From Aotearoamyces nothofagi (Eukaryota > Ascomycota > Leotiomycetes > Leotiales > Tympanidaceae), in NCBI GenBank assembly GCA_015345905.1, contig JADDTR010000014.1:310001-374000 (forward strand): 64,000 nt of DNA, in the 5' to 3' direction. The notes beneath the pieces are model-generated. The model did no database searches. It was not told the DNA's origin and saw nothing but the letters and a program-made list of their open reading frames with translations. A program made the translations under genes and the position numbers. This document shows positions 23,473-35,094 of this stretch, piece after piece (position 1 is the stretch's first letter; the number at the start of each line of letters is the position of its first letter).

Positions 23473-23509
23473 GGGCAGGGCAGGCAGGGCAGGCAGGGCA
23501 GGCAGGGCA
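23473..23509. repeat. 9-bp minisatellite (GGCAGGGCA)
   Basis: Four tandem GGCAGGGCA-like copies. Confidence 0.8.
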
Positions 23510-23974
23510 CTATGACCACTATGGCCACTATTTCGACTACTGTATTTCCACTATTAGCACTATTAGCACTATTACCACTACTGTACGGTATTACCACTAT
23601 CGGCAGGGTGTAGTTGAAGAATTGGAAGGTAGTGCAGCGCAGCGCAGCGTCGGGGGCTGTCGCGGTATCCATCCGTCCCTCTGTGCGCCGAGCACTGTAT
23701 AGCAGCGTAGAGCAGCGTAGAGTAGAGTAGAGTACAGCGCAGTGCCGGTACAGCAAGCACCTGCTAGCACCGAGGCATGGCGCTGTAGCAGAGTACACTG
23801 CCTGCCTGGAACGCGCCTTAGGGCCGCTGGAGGGCCAAGGAGCCGTGCCGCCACTTGCCCGTGTGCCTGCCAAGGTGCTGCAAGTACAGGACGGGACTGG
23901 ACTGCACTGTACTGGACTTTTGCACAGCACCTCTCTGGGTAAGAAGGTGCTAGCGAGCAAGGCGCCAAGGCAAG

Positions 23975-24030
23975 CACAGTACTGTACGGTATGGTACGGT
24001 ATGGTACTGTATGGTGCTGTGCTGTACAGC
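23975..24030. repeat. GTAC-type repeat tract
   Basis: Run built from GTACTGTACGGTATG-like words, with TACTGTAC and GTACGGTATG repeated. One of many such tracts confined to the gene-free islands. Confidence 0.75.
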
Positions 24031-24179
24031 CCAGCCAGGCCAGCCAGTGCCCTGCCTCGCCGACAGCAGGCTAGGGTTAGCGAGGCCAGCCAGGCCCGCC
24101 AGGCCCGCCAGGCCAAGCCCCGCCAGCATCGCACGAGCTTCTGTCGCCAGCAGCCGCGGCCGGGCCTATAGCACGAGCC

Positions 24180-24213
24180 GGCCAGCGGCCAGCGGCCAGC
24201 GGCCAGCGGCCAG
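24180..24213. repeat. 7-bp minisatellite (CGGCCAG)
   Basis: Four tandem copies of CGGCCAG. Confidence 0.85.
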
Positions 24214-24318
24214 ATACCCCAGCGCTGGCCCAGCGCTGGCCACTCGCTGCTGCAGTCTCCCAGTCCAGTCGACCTCTGCCGGCCTACCGACGTGCCTGGG
24301 CTGCTTGTTCGGCTCGGG

Positions 24319-24352
24319 CTGTCTGGCTGTCTGGCTGTCTGGCTGTCTGGCT
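24319..24352. repeat. 8-bp minisatellite (GTCTGGCT)
   Basis: Four perfect copies of GTCTGGCT. Confidence 0.85.
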
Positions 24353-24705
24353 CGGGGCTGTAGACATCCAGCACCGCTGGGCGAGGTGTCTGGGCTGCGC
24401 AACAGCGCGCGAACCCCCCCAGCACGCACCGTCTGGCAGCGACGTCGGCGACCTATCCTATGCTATCCCATCCCACGCCATACCGTGCCCGCTGGCGGCG
24501 CACAGATGGAATAGATGTATGCCTGGGCAGGCTGGCTACGCAGTACAGCGTGTACAGTGTGTACTGTATGGTATGTACGGTGTCAGCATCCGTCCGCCCA
24601 GCAGAGCTGGCAGCCAAGAACGATCGCTGCCCAGCGTGTCCAGCGCCCAGCTCCCTGTGCCGCAGACACAGCACTGCACTGCACAGCACGAGTGCCCCGT
24701 AGGCG

Positions 24706-24752
24706 GTACACAGTACACAGCACGCAGTACTGTACTGTACTGTACACACACA
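24706..24752. repeat. GTAC-type repeat tract
   Basis: Contains repeated CAGTACACAG and TACTGTAC words ending in a CA run. Confidence 0.75.
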
Positions 24753-24793
24753 CCTACACTACACTACCTCACCAGTTGCTCGCTGCAGTCCCC

Positions 24794-24851
24794 GTTCCTC
24801 GCTCCTCACACTCCCTCTCACTCTCTCTCTCACTCTCACTCTCACTTACAG
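24794..24851 (+). promoter_or_regulatory. CT-rich tract upstream of RAS2
   Basis: A long CTCTCACTCTC tract on the plus strand ending in CTTACAG. In filamentous fungi such pyrimidine tracts mark core promoters. Here it also resembles a 3' splice site of a leader intron. It lies about 0.8 kb before the RAS2 start. Which of the two it is cannot be decided without transcript data. Confidence 0.4.
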
Positions 24852-25012
24852 AACACACTAAAACACCACAGCACAGAGCCCCTCCCCCCCCCTACTGCGC
24901 TACGCTATCCCGCGCGCACGACTCTGGATCCTCTTTCGACGGAGCACACCGGCTCCTTTTCTGGCTCCTATCCAGCAGGTAGTCTGGGTAGTTATTGTGG
25001 ATCGATATTGCA

Positions 25013-25070
25013 CACGCATAGCACGCATAGCACGCATAGCACGCATAGCACGCATAGCACCCGTAGCACC
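25013..25070. repeat. 10-bp minisatellite (CACGCATAGC)
   Basis: Five to six copies of CACGCATAGC, the last ones diverged to CACCCGTAGC. It lies within the presumed RAS2 promoter/leader. Confidence 0.85.
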
Positions 25071-25661
25071 CATTGCCGCACCCGTTGCTGCACCCAGAAC
25101 CCTCCTCGCCGTGCCCGTGTCCTCCAGGCCCTCTCGCTCTCGCGCTCTCTCTTGCAAGCCCTCGCACTTGCGCTGCCACTGCCACTGCCACTGCCTCTGC
25201 CTCTGCCTCTGCCTCTGGCTCTTGCTGCGCCTGCAACTCAATCCTCCCTCCCTCCCTCTCCTCCCCCCCCCCGCCGCCCCATAAAGCCGCCTCCCCAAAA
25301 TCCGATCACGAAAAAAAGCTCCCCGTCGCGCTGTCGGCTGCCGTACTCGCCCGCGATTGGGGAAGCGCTGCTGGAAGTGGGACGGCAGAGCACGACGGAA
25401 GCCCGAGCTTTAGCTTTTGCTGCTGCTGCTGCGCTCGCCCTTCCCACTACGGAATTGAGGGTCGACGATCTCTCACTTTCCCCGTCCATTTTTATCACCA
25501 CTTCATTCGCTGTTCCACCACTCTATCCCACCCTCGAATTCTCCGACGCAAATCCCCTCGCCCTCGACTCTCGCCGTCCTGCTGCCTGCCCGGTGGTCTC
25601 CAGCGACGACTTCCCATCTGCACATGCTCACGAGCAGCCTCCCTGAATCCCCTCTGCGAGT

Positions 25662-26473
25662 ATGGCGGGCAAAATGATTCTCTACAAGCTGGTGGTCCTT
25701 GGCGACGGCGGTGTGGGCAAGGTTAGACCACGGTGCTTCCCATGCTTCCCCCGACTGCAGCTGACTCTCCCAGACCGCCCTGACGATACAGCTCTGCCTG
25801 CAGCACTTCGTCGAGACGTGAGTACCCATCCCGTCTGCGCATGGCCCGGAGCAGAAGACTGACCAATGCGTGCCACAGCTACGACCCGACCATCGAGGAC
25901 TCGTACCGGAAGCAGGTCGTGATAGATGGCCAGTCCTGCATGCTGGAGGTCCTGGACACGGCCGGCCAGGAGGAATACACTGCGCTGCGGGATCAATGGA
26001 TCCGGGACGGCGAAGGGTTTGTGCTCGTATACAGCATCTCCTCGCGATCGTCATTCACTCGCATCCAGAGATTCCACCACCAGATCCAGCGGGTGAAGGA
26101 AGCTTCGGCCTCCTCGCCCTCGTATCCCGGCTCACCAATTGCCGCCGCCGCACCGGCTGGCAATGTTCCCGTCATGCTTGTTGGGAACAAGAGCGATAGG
26201 GTCACGGAACGAGAGGTCTCGACACAGGAGGGCCATGCTCTGGCTCGAGAGCTGGGCTGCGAGTTCGTAGAGGCGTCGGCGAAGAACTGCATCAACGTCG
26301 AGAAGGCCTTTTATGACGTTGTGCGCCTTCTGCGCCGCCAGCGCCAGCAGTCGATCAGACAGGCCCCAGATCGAAGAGGTACCTTGGGGGGCGGAGGCGA
26401 CGGTGGACGGGAGCGGGACCCTCATAGAATCTATCGGGAGAAGAAGAGGGGCCAGAAGTGCGTTATCTTATGA
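25662..26473 (+). CDS. RAS2: Ras-family GTPase (RasB / Ras-2 type)
   Basis: Membrane-bound GTPase switch controlling polar growth and morphogenesis; the RasB/Ras-2 clade is distinct from RasA (family knowledge). Exons 25662-25721, 25774-25817 and 25879-26473 give 232 aa. The P-loop GDGGVGKT (14-21) is completed across intron 1. The effector loop YDPTIEDSY (36-44) starts the third exon. Switch II DTAGQEEY is at 61-68, NKSD at 138-141 and SAK later. The protein ends in the CAAX box CVIL; a terminal Leu predicts geranylgeranylation. Relative to canonical Ras there is a Ser/Ala/Pro/Tyr insertion at about 110-130, and a Gly-rich basic tail before the CAAX box. The clade call rests on MAGK.ILYKLVVLGDGGVGK and DQWIRDGEGF. 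Confidence 0.94.
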
Positions 26474-27617
26474 GCATCTCGTCATTTACTGCCATACACG
26501 GCCTGTTTTTTTTTTTTTGGAGACTTCCGGCTCTGCTAGAGCTTAGAGTATGCATGACTGTTACGACACGACATTTGCTTGGCTGGCGCCGCCATGCCCA
26601 CCCTTCAATTCTCATCTACAAATTGCGAGACACCCCACCACCGACACATACTTCACTTCGATGTGATCACATTTACTACGGACCTTTCACATCCTTACCC
26701 CCCGAATCTGATTTTCTGCAGGCGGCGAATGGAGTACCAAAAAGAGAGGCAAATGGCGTATGATGAATAATGGGCCGATTCATCTCGACATAACGAAGGT
26801 GCATTGCCTGCAGGCTGGTGTTCTGGGCGTTACAATGAGGTCTCCTTTTACATTCGGGTCCCACGGCTACACGATCATCTGTTCACCTCCAGATTCGCCA
26901 ATACTTTTCTGAAGTTTATATTAGGTAGCTCAGAGAGCTCACAGAGAGCATCCGGACGAGACTTGCTCTCTCTGAGCACTTTTCCCCGTTGAGAATTAAA
27001 AGCTGCAAAGGCATTGAATATCTAGAACCATTCATTAAACTCTTGAGGACCTCGCCCCTTTGCCATGCGCGTGGCGTGGCCTCGTTTCATGATGATGCCT
27101 TGCCATGAAGTACAGTACCATAGATGATGACGGGCTAAATAAATAGCTAAATGGAAACCTTTTTAAATAAGCGATGGTGTGTTTTTTTTGTTCGTCCATC
27201 CGCAACCCCGTGCAGAGCGCGTGCTTCCCTCTAGGTCCCTAGAATTGTCCCTAGAACTGGCGGAGGGCCGCGGTAGAGCGAGGGCGCGAGCGGATTAGAT
27301 GGGTTGGGATGGGATGGGATGGGGCTAGGAGAGGATGTGCGGCAGCGGTTATAGGATCGGGGAGTAGTACTAGCATGGGAGTGCACGTCGCGACGGAGAC
27401 GAGAACGAGAACGAGAACGGTGGCGCAGGCGCAGGGCGGAAGGAGGGAGGGAGGGACGGGTGGGTGAAGGAAAAAAAAAAAGGCAAACATAGCATCTTGC
27501 TTGCTTGCTTATCGATAAGGCTGAACGGATCCGATAGATAGATGGATGGTGTGGTGTCATATGGTGACGTTGGGTAGATGAGGGGGGAGGGAGGAGGGAG
27601 AGGGGGATGGGGATGTA

Positions 27618-27618
27618 G

Positions 27619-27673
<55 letters not shown>

Positions 27674-27681
27674 GATGATGA
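27618..27681. repeat. Compound (TA)n(GA)n(GAT)n microsatellite
   Basis: A TA dinucleotide run passes into a GA run of about 17 units and then GAT triplets. Confidence 0.9.
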
Positions 27682-27743
27682 GAATGATAAATAATGAATG
27701 AGAATTGTAGTTTTATTTATAGATGGAGAGATGGAGATTCGAG

Positions 27744-27787
27744 AGATGGGATGGGATGAGATGGGATGGGATGAGATGAGATGAGAT
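27744..27787. repeat. GATGG/GATGA microsatellite
   Basis: Tandem five-base GATGG and GATGA units. Confidence 0.85.
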
Positions 27788-29409
27788 TGTATATACATGT
27801 ACATATACATGTACACAGTATACATATATATACATATACGCATCGATATATATACCGCACCAGCCGTACCCTACCCTACCAGACCAGACTATAGACAACA
27901 GCCTAGATACCCAGACCTGTACAGACACAAGTATATATCCTCACAAGCCACCTCACCTCACTACATGCATGCATGCACAAGATGAACCTCCGTCTGCCCG
28001 TCCGTCCGGCCGCGGCGCCGTTCATTATAGCACTGCACATATACAAGTATACAGTCCCCGGCCAGTCCAGCCATACCGTACCGCACCGCACAATGCAATA
28101 ACCTGTGTGCATCTCCCGATCCCGGATCTTGAAGCATCGGACTTGCTCGCTCGCTTGCCTGCCTGCCTGCCTCTCTAGCTACTCCCTCCCTCTCTCTCTC
28201 TCGTCTTCGCACACAACTCTACGCCTACGCGTACTGTCCTTTACAGAGAAAAATAAAAAGAATAAAAATAAAAAATAAAACAGAAGAGAGAGAGAGAGAG
28301 CGTTCCCCCAAACCCTGCAAGTGTCGCTATATCCTCTCCCCGCACCTACAGCAGCTTCCCCACCTCCCGCCGTGCCCGCCTTACCTGCCCAGCTCAACTC
28401 AGCTCAACCCAGCTCGACTCAAGAAGAAAAAAGCAAATCATTATCAACGACGAGAAGAAGTGCACGTTCTGTCCGAGCCCTGCAGGCGAGCCCCCGGCCG
28501 GCATGCGCCCTCCCAGGCAGGTACGGGCTGTGCTTTCTTTTCTGATATGTCAGATGTATGCCTGCGCTGCAGCGAGGCGCCCGGCCGACCGGTCGGTGCC
28601 TCTCCTTTGGCGATGATTGGGTTACGGAGGGCTGGTCCTCCTCTCCGCCCTCTTCTCTTGCCTGCCCCCCCCCCGCCCCTTTTCCCTCCTTTAGGCTTTT
28701 GCACGTGAAGAGGATTGGGGATGCGCTGGCGGGCCGGGCTCTCATCTCGGGCTGGGGATATTTTCCTTCCCCATCTGTTCCTTCTGCGGATTCCCGCTCT
28801 CGAAGCCCATCCTTCAGGTCGGTATACGGGAGACGATGAAGGAACGGTGTGCTTGGCAGCTTTGCTGGAGGGCGCGTGTGGAGGTGTGGGGGCGGGTGCG
28901 GGCGAGGCTTGGCTGGCTGCTTGGTACCAGCTGGGCATGTCTCGGCCTCTGCAGAAGACTGCCTCCTCTCCACTCCTTCGTGCCCATCTCGGATACTTCG
29001 AGGTGGCGTACCGCTCCCGTAGGTTATGCTCTCCTCGTCAAAGACGGTTTGCCCAGACTGCCTGGCTCGGGCAGCACCAGCTTCCCAAGCTATGGATCCC
29101 ACATCCGTAAAGAGTCGTGCAGGCGGAGTAGCCCCAGCCGATCGCCCTCTCCTTCTGCGCAAGTTGTAACTCCTAGAAACCGCACCGCGCCCAGTCGCAC
29201 CCCGCACTCTCGGCCCCCGTGGGGACATATCACGCCTCCCAAACTCGTCAAGCCGAAACACCCGTCGACGGTACGGTACCTGTGCAAACCGTCTATACGA
29301 TATATCTACCGGCCCGACCGCCCGATCCCGAATCCAAACTACACGTCCCGATCCTTTCGAATGTCTTCGATGCCGTCCTGCTGCTGGCGAGCCGGAACCT
29401 TCTAAGAAA

Positions 29410-29428
29410 GGGGGGGGGGGGGGGGGGG
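29410..29428 (+). repeat. Run of 19 G
   Basis: Uninterrupted G homopolymer on the plus strand. It may form a G-quadruplex and is also a place where assemblies often err. Confidence 0.85.
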
Positions 29429-30068
29429 CATCGGGCAGCCAAGTCCGGCATCCGGAAATCCCGTCGGATTCGACCCGGACAAAGCACGTCGAGGGAGGGC
29501 GGGGGTGGAGCAGGGCAGAGGGAGAGAAGGGCTTCTTGGCACTCCTGCCCGGCCTCGAATCGACGCCCCTGGGTACGCCGCGGAACGGCGTCAGCCTTGC
29601 AGGCCACCATCTCGCGGCGGCAATGGAGCTGAAACGCTCCTCGTTGCGGCACGGCACACACGACGCGGCGGATCCCACCGCCGTCCGGCCCGGCTGCTGA
29701 TTCCAAATTGGATATGCGAATCGGAGTTGTGGGATGGCTCGGATGCGGCGTGGCCTGTAAGCACGATGCGGCTGCGTGCGTTGAGACGCCTGGGACGGGC
29801 AGGACAGGCGGGCTCATGCAGGAGAAACGGTGCGTGTGCCGACGGAGGTTGTCTATGACGAGCAGAACTCCTCGGGTCACTACGGCCCGATCCGGGCTAC
29901 GATGTATGGGAGGACAATAGGCCTTTGGATTAGGCTGACCGGACCCTATGTCTCAATATGCGTGACCCTATCTATCATATGCAATGCTTCCATGTATGCC
30001 CCAATGCTTGTTGGCCATTAAAATGCAAGTACAAACCTAGCCAATGCCGTATAATAATCCATCATGCG

Positions 30069-31467
30069 TCATGGAGCAACCGGCTGGGTATCTGAGATTC
30101 TTCCGCCACCCTCTTCTACATCAACTGGATGTTTATCCAAACTCTCATACCACTGTATCGTGCTCCCAATCAAGAACGCCCAGCTACCCCAGAACGTTGC
30201 AAGAGCACTTTCATACAATACTGCCTCCGAACTACCGTAACCCAGAGCTCCACATATCGTAAAGCCAAACGCACCTATCAGGTTCCACAGTCCAATATGC
30301 CAACCCAGCACTTTAGGCGCGGGCAGATACCATTTTTGCTGAGTCTCGAGCATGAAGAGAACTCCAGAAATGATGAAGCCAGTCCCGCCTATTACCTGTG
30401 GTGCCCAGAACGCGCCGTTGAGGGCTGGTTGGGACATGTTATCATATATACCGGGTAAGGAGGTGAAGCCGGCGATCCAAAAGATGGTGGCTCCAACCAT
30501 TTGAGCCAAGCAAGCCAAAAACCCTATTTCATGGATATAGTGGTGAGTTAATTCGTGCCAGGTCGGAAACCAAGTCCAGGTACGGACACCCTTAGATTCA
30601 GGCTGGGGCTTTGACGCCACAGGTTCAGAGTTGGATGGTTTATCTAGCAAGTCAGTTGATGTATTTACAGAGTAGACCAGGGATTTAAACCACCTTCTAA
30701 GATTCGGCCTTTGCCTACGACGTTCTTCTTATTCGCATGATGATGGGTACAGTGCGTCTTATCCGGCCGTACACGTATTAGTCCTTTCTCTGACATGACT
30801 TCTTCCAACGCCCAGCCAAAGCAATCGCTGCGATTTTCATTGACCGCTTCTATCATAAGCAGCACACTCCCAAATTCGAAGACTGTCGCGCCTATGAACG
30901 CTGTGACACCACCGGCGACCAACGTTTCGCCGTCGAACTCAGATGAGGGGAGTTGCAATGGCAACCAGGCGAAGAAGCCATTGAAGCACCACACGACCGA
31001 ACCAAGTGTGAATATGATTGCGACTAGGTATGACACGTCCCAGTAGGGGTAGGTGCTGAACATTCGCCATATTCCTTTCACAATTTCTTTGAGCGAGTTC
31101 GTTGGAAGAGGAGTGAGGTACTTGGCGTCATTGTCGGCCTCTGGGGTTATAGCAATGGCGTGTCGACCTAGAAGTAATGGCGATCAGTACGACAGATCAA
31201 TATAGGCTGGGCCATGTACCTACCTTTGCGATTGTCTCTGGCTCGCCATTTCTGGAATATAGCGGCAGCTCGTTGTTCATTCGAACTCGTCGCCGTGCTT
31301 GAATCCGGCGCATCCCTATCATCGGTTTCGTGTTCATTGGCTGCTTTGGTGACAATTGTATCATCGATGGGAATTTTTCGACGTCGTATTGTTGGATTGA
31401 GGAAGGGAACAGGCCCCAAGGCGACTCCCTCGTAATGGCGAGTGCTAAAATGATGATAGGCCCCCAT
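30069..31467 (-). CDS. Conserved fungal multi-pass membrane protein, function unknown
   Basis: I recognise this only as a type of uncharacterised integral membrane protein common in ascomycetes. Exons (minus) 31224-31467, 30694-31167 and 30069-30643 give 430 aa. The first ~120 residues are hydrophilic, starting MGAYHHFSTRHYEGVALG. About eight hydrophobic segments follow, beginning at YWDVSYLVAIIFTLGSVVW, with a charged loop between the two halves (HCTHHHANKK). The second half has HELTHHYIHEIGFLACLAQM, GFIISGVLFMLETQQKWY and GWHIGLWNLIGAFGFTICG. His clusters at the membrane edge are notable but their role is unknown. Both introns are short (49-56 bp) and phase 1, and all junctions stay in frame. 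No transporter motif that I know is present. It is divergent from the dehalogenase gene across 414 bp. Confidence 0.85.
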
Positions 31468-31881
31468 GACGTTTCTGGCTCAGCAGATCCTAATGATGTA
31501 AACCGTAAATTAAAACCACTGAACTGAGGACTAATTCCTCATGCAGGTATCAGAAGGAATTGTCATATTTCATTCCCAGTCGGTAGTTCACCACGAAGCT
31601 GGATAATGACGCAGTTTTGAAGGCCTTGATCTGGGGTACTGGAGGTTCCAAGCTTTTCGTAACAGGGTTACGAGTTAGGACGCGTACCAAGAAGGCTTGT
31701 CCAGAAGCTTGCCGGCGATTGGTGATTACAAGTAAGGGATTCTGGTTACCGAGCACCTCGCCGCGGTTAAAGCGCACGTGAAGCCGTAGGCGCAACCTCA
31801 AATGCTTTTCAGCTATCATCCTGATGGCCAATTTGTTGCAATTTCTAGATGGAACTTAAGTATTAAAAATATTTATTTATC
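31468..31881. promoter_or_regulatory. Divergent promoter, membrane protein / dehalogenase
   Basis: 414 bp between two start codons, AT-rich near the dehalogenase (TATTTATTTATC just before its ATG). No other signal was recognised. Confidence 0.5.
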
Positions 31882-32697
31882 ATGACTTCTTCAAGCTGGG
31901 ATCTGATCAAGTCGCCACCCAAGGCCTTGACATTCGATGTCTTTGGGACCGTTGTAGACTGGCGGAAGACGGTGACATCAACTTTGATATGCAGCGCGGC
32001 TGCGAAAACAGCGTCCTCCTCGCGCTCTGCGAATCTCTCTCCTGAACTTCGTAGACGATTGCCAGAGCTTACTGATGAGTTTTGGGGGTCGTTTGCACAA
32101 CAATGGAGAAACACTTACAAGGCTTTTGTTAAAGGTTATAAGCCAAACGAAGACGCTTGGAGAGATATCGATGAACACCATTACTTAAGTTTGAAAGAGC
32201 TGCTTAAACAGTCGGACCTGGACGGCCTGTATGATGAAAATGAGGTAGAGGACTTGAGCAAGGTCTGGCACTTTCTGGATCCGTGGGCAGATTCGCCGTT
32301 GGGTCTACAGAAACTAGGCTCGCGTTTCGTGACCTCGTCGTTATCCAATGGCAACCAATCATTGCTAAAGGATCTGAACGAGCATGGAAATCTTGGGTTC
32401 CAACTGCTCCAGTCTTCCGAAGACTTCAAGGCCTACAAACCGCACTACTCTGTGTACCTTGGTGCCGTCAGGAAGCTTGGTGTTCAACCTGGCGAGGTTG
32501 CAATGGTGGCGGCGCACCTAAGCGACCTGAGGGCTGCCAGGGATTGTGGGTATAGGACAATCTATGTGGAGAGGAGGATGGAGGAGGATTGGACCCCTGA
32601 GCAGGAGGAGTATAAAGTTGCAAAAACGTGGGTTGATATGTGGGTAACCGAGGAAGAGGACGGCTTTCTGGAAGTTGCCCGGAGGTTTGGGATATAG
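31882..32697 (+). CDS. Haloacid dehalogenase type II (HAD superfamily)
   Basis: Predicted hydrolase of the 2-haloacid dehalogenase class, which displaces halide from short 2-halo acids through an aspartyl ester; many fungal members have unknown natural substrates (family knowledge). Single exon, 271 aa. The nucleophile is Asp19 in LTFDVFGTVVDWR. Motif II is TSSLSNGN (151-158), the motif III lysine is in DFKAYKPHYS (Lys183/Lys186), and motif IV is AAHLSDLRAARDCG (Asp215), followed by YRTIYVERR as in other type II enzymes. A helical cap (about 30-140) lies between motifs I and II. The length is slightly above bacterial enzymes, usual for fungi. The start is the only ATG that keeps the short conserved N-terminus. 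Confidence 0.92.
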   Translation: MTSSSWDLIKSPPKALTFDVFGTVVDWRKTVTSTLICSAAAKTASSSRSANLSPELRRRLPELTDEFWGSFAQQWRNTYKAFVKGYKPNEDAWRDIDEHHYLSLKELLKQSDLDGLYDENEVEDLSKVWHFLDPWADSPLGLQKLGSRFVTSSLSNGNQSLLKDLNEHGNLGFQLLQSSEDFKAYKPHYSVYLGAVRKLGVQPGEVAMVAAHLSDLRAARDCGYRTIYVERRMEEDWTPEQEEYKVAKTWVDMWVTEEEDGFLEVARRFGI

Positions 32698-33865
32698 GAT
32701 TAAGGCGTAGAGCTTGATTATCTCTGTGTTTTAAAATGCACTGGAATTCCACCAGTCCAAGATAGAAGCACATGTAGCTTGACTGTACGCACATGGAGGA
32801 TGCACTAAAGTTGCGCTTTGGGCAACGAGGACTCGAGAAGTAGTGTGGCTGATGCCAGCTTGAATATCTCGGCACCAAATAAAGCTCTCACTTCTGTAGT
32901 TACTAACGATAACTTTGTATAAAATTTTATGCAGCGACTTTAGTCAGTGATTCGGATGTTGACGTTAGCCATGTGCGGTTGACTAGATTATTTGTCTCCT
33001 CGGTGTAATTAATACTGAAAGTATGGAGCTTGTGACGGCAAAAGACTCGAGGCTTCATATGGTTACATATGGTTACATAGTGGTAGCAAGGCCGGCTCGT
33101 GAGGCGCTTTGGTGTGAAAACCGATGGCATAACGGCATTGCAGCACGCCAGCCTCCCCTACAAAACGGTCGCTAATCACATCCCCGTGTAACGCAGAGCG
33201 TTCCCGTGTGCAATTTTTTATTGCATCTGTATACGACAGTGTTTACCACGCCATGTAAGCCGCAGATGCAAAGCCCTAATCAAGAGAGCAACTGTCGCGA
33301 GATATCCAGCGCAGCCCTAAAAGAGGGCTGCTGTTATGTCGACCAGCACACGCCGACGCCGAAGCACAGTAGAGATCGTATGTGTGCGTGCGGCTGTAGC
33401 GGCGGCTGTAAGTCTGTATGTCTACACGCCTGTACAGTAGCTGCTGAGCTAGTATTAGGCTTATATAGCATAGCATAGTGCTGGACTCGTACTATCCTGA
33501 CCCCTGAACAATAGTACCTCCATCGTTAGCGATCTGGGCAAGACAAAGGTATTGTATGATTATTCAGGGGTGAGATAAGAGGTACAGTAGATAGTACAGT
33601 CTAGTCTAGTAGTAACTCGCGCGTCAATACGAGCGTCGCGGTCCGCGGTTCACGGTGTCAAGGACTCACGATGATCCCATCTCCAGAAAGACACGGTACA
33701 TGCAACAACATGGCCATTGTGACTGCGGAAGTGACCCGTGGTGACCCGAGCGCACGATCACGGCACATCATATGATGGAGGTGCGATAAAGGCCACAGAG
33801 CTTATATCCCAAACGGCTGGATAGGGTGGTGCTGCAGGCTCCTATGCAATTACCGCAGAGCAGCA

Positions 33866-33933
33866 AGTACAGCCAGTACAGCCAGTACAGCCAGGACAGC
33901 CAGGACAGCCAGGACAGCCAGGACAGCCAGTAC
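33866..33933. repeat. 10-bp minisatellite (AGTACAGCC / AGGACAGCC)
   Basis: About seven copies of a 10-bp ACAGCCAGTA/ACAGCCAGGA unit, with the variant G copies grouped in the second half. Confidence 0.9.
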
Positions 33934-34969
33934 CTGCACGTACAGTACGTAGGCCGTAGCAAGACTACGTGTACTGTGCTACTGGACTGGAGGCACCGCA
34001 AGGACGGAGTACGGATACGTCTCTCCCAAAACAAAAGAGCTCGGGTGACGAAGAAATTAATTGTGATGGACTACACATCAGCTGCAGCCAAGCCGCTGTC
34101 TCGAGCGTCGGCCTGGGGCTACGGGTAGGCTTGCAGGGCAGAACTCCCAGGGACCCATAACGAGTAACTTCGCCCACTCCCAAGCCCGCCGGAAGCCCGC
34201 AAAACCCCTGAAGGGCTCCTTCTTCGGAGTCGATTAACGACGGCCGGCGTCGACTGGGACCCCGAGACGTGCCTGCGCTATGCATTGTTCAGGCATATCA
34301 AATCGTCCAGGGTAGCGCTGCAGGAAAATCCGATACGCCCAATATCCGTGCTTTACTTACTGTACAGCAAGTATACAGAACAACGTGCAAGTAGATTGAT
34401 TGATATGCAGTGCGTCCCGGCGTGACAAGCTGCAAGCCCACGGCGAGCGCTTCTTTCTCGTAGACATACTGTGCAGTAGTCGTCAGTGTGGACGGGGCAT
34501 GCAGCGTGCCTCCAGCAAGCCCGTTTCCCCCACTACACTACTGTATATATACAGCACAGTACGTGCTGTTGAGCACAGGACTGGAGACTCTGAGCTTAGC
34601 CGTGGCCAGTAGCATGGTGCATGCACCACGTACGCACGTCCTGTAGGGAGCAGGAAGTGATGATCAGGGAGCAAGGAGACGGAGAACGAGGCCAAAGGAT
34701 TGAAAATGGGCCGTGCCGTCGTGAAGGCCATCGCATCCCGCGTGCGCGTCGTTGGTGGGCACTCCTCGTTGGTGCTGAACCCGACCGTCCAGCAATCCTG
34801 TACTGTGCTGCTGCTGCTGCTGCTGCTTCTCATCTCCGGATGCTTGCCCTCTCTCGAAGGCCGCCTTCTGCGTCACTCTGTACCAGCACTATTGGAGTGG
34901 ACTGTAAGAGAGCAACGCACTGACGGAGGGTTGTTTGGCCCAGAGACGTCGTCGTGTACACTGCTTACT

Positions 34970-35001
34970 GTGCTGTACTGTACTGTACTGTACAGTAATG
35001 T
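34970..35001. repeat. TGTAC repeat tract
   Basis: Five copies of TGTAC followed by its mirror-like AGTAATG: a clean example of the GTAC-type tracts. Confidence 0.85.
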
Positions 35002-35094
35002 AATGTCTGCACCTGCACTGTCCGTACTGCGCTGTGTGCGGCGCAGCGAGAGGACGTACAGTAATTACAGAGGACGGTGGGCTGGCGTGGCTGG

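Larger units (their letters stand above)
22664..25661. other. Gene-free OPY2 3' / RAS2 5' region with GC-rich minisatellite island
   Basis: 3 kb containing an ATT-repeat/poly-A tract (about 22,903-22,936), then a dense GC-rich repeat island (23,000-25,300) and the RAS2 leader. Very long open frames exist on both strands (23181-24425 minus; 24519-25646 plus) but are made of repeat translations and resemble no protein. Confidence 0.6.
26474..30068. other. Long convergent gene-poor region with simple repeats
   Basis: 3.6 kb between the 3' ends of RAS2 and the membrane-protein gene. It has TA/GA/GAT repeats (27,618-27,790) and a CT tract followed by an A-rich, leader-like segment (28,140-28,450) on the plus strand. 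A GC-rich part (28,450-29,900) with a 19-base G run follows. A 419-codon open frame (28419-29678, minus) has no recognisable domain and is not called. Confidence 0.55.

Noticed and set aside
23181-24425. 414-codon minus-strand frame in a repeat island
   Set aside because: Translates minisatellites (repeated CLPCLPCLP, SPSPSPS-like runs) and resembles no protein.
24519-25646. 375-codon plus-strand frame directly before RAS2
   Set aside because: Composed of simple-repeat translations in the RAS2 leader; no family likeness, and other frames are equally open.
28419-29678. 419-codon open frame on the minus strand
   Set aside because: GC-rich sequence lacks stop codons by chance; residues are Arg/Pro/Gly/Ser-biased with no domain, and comparable frames exist on the other strand.
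33866-33933. Regular repeats that might suggest a CRISPR array
   Set aside because: The units are contiguous with no spacers and the DNA is eukaryotic; it is a minisatellite.
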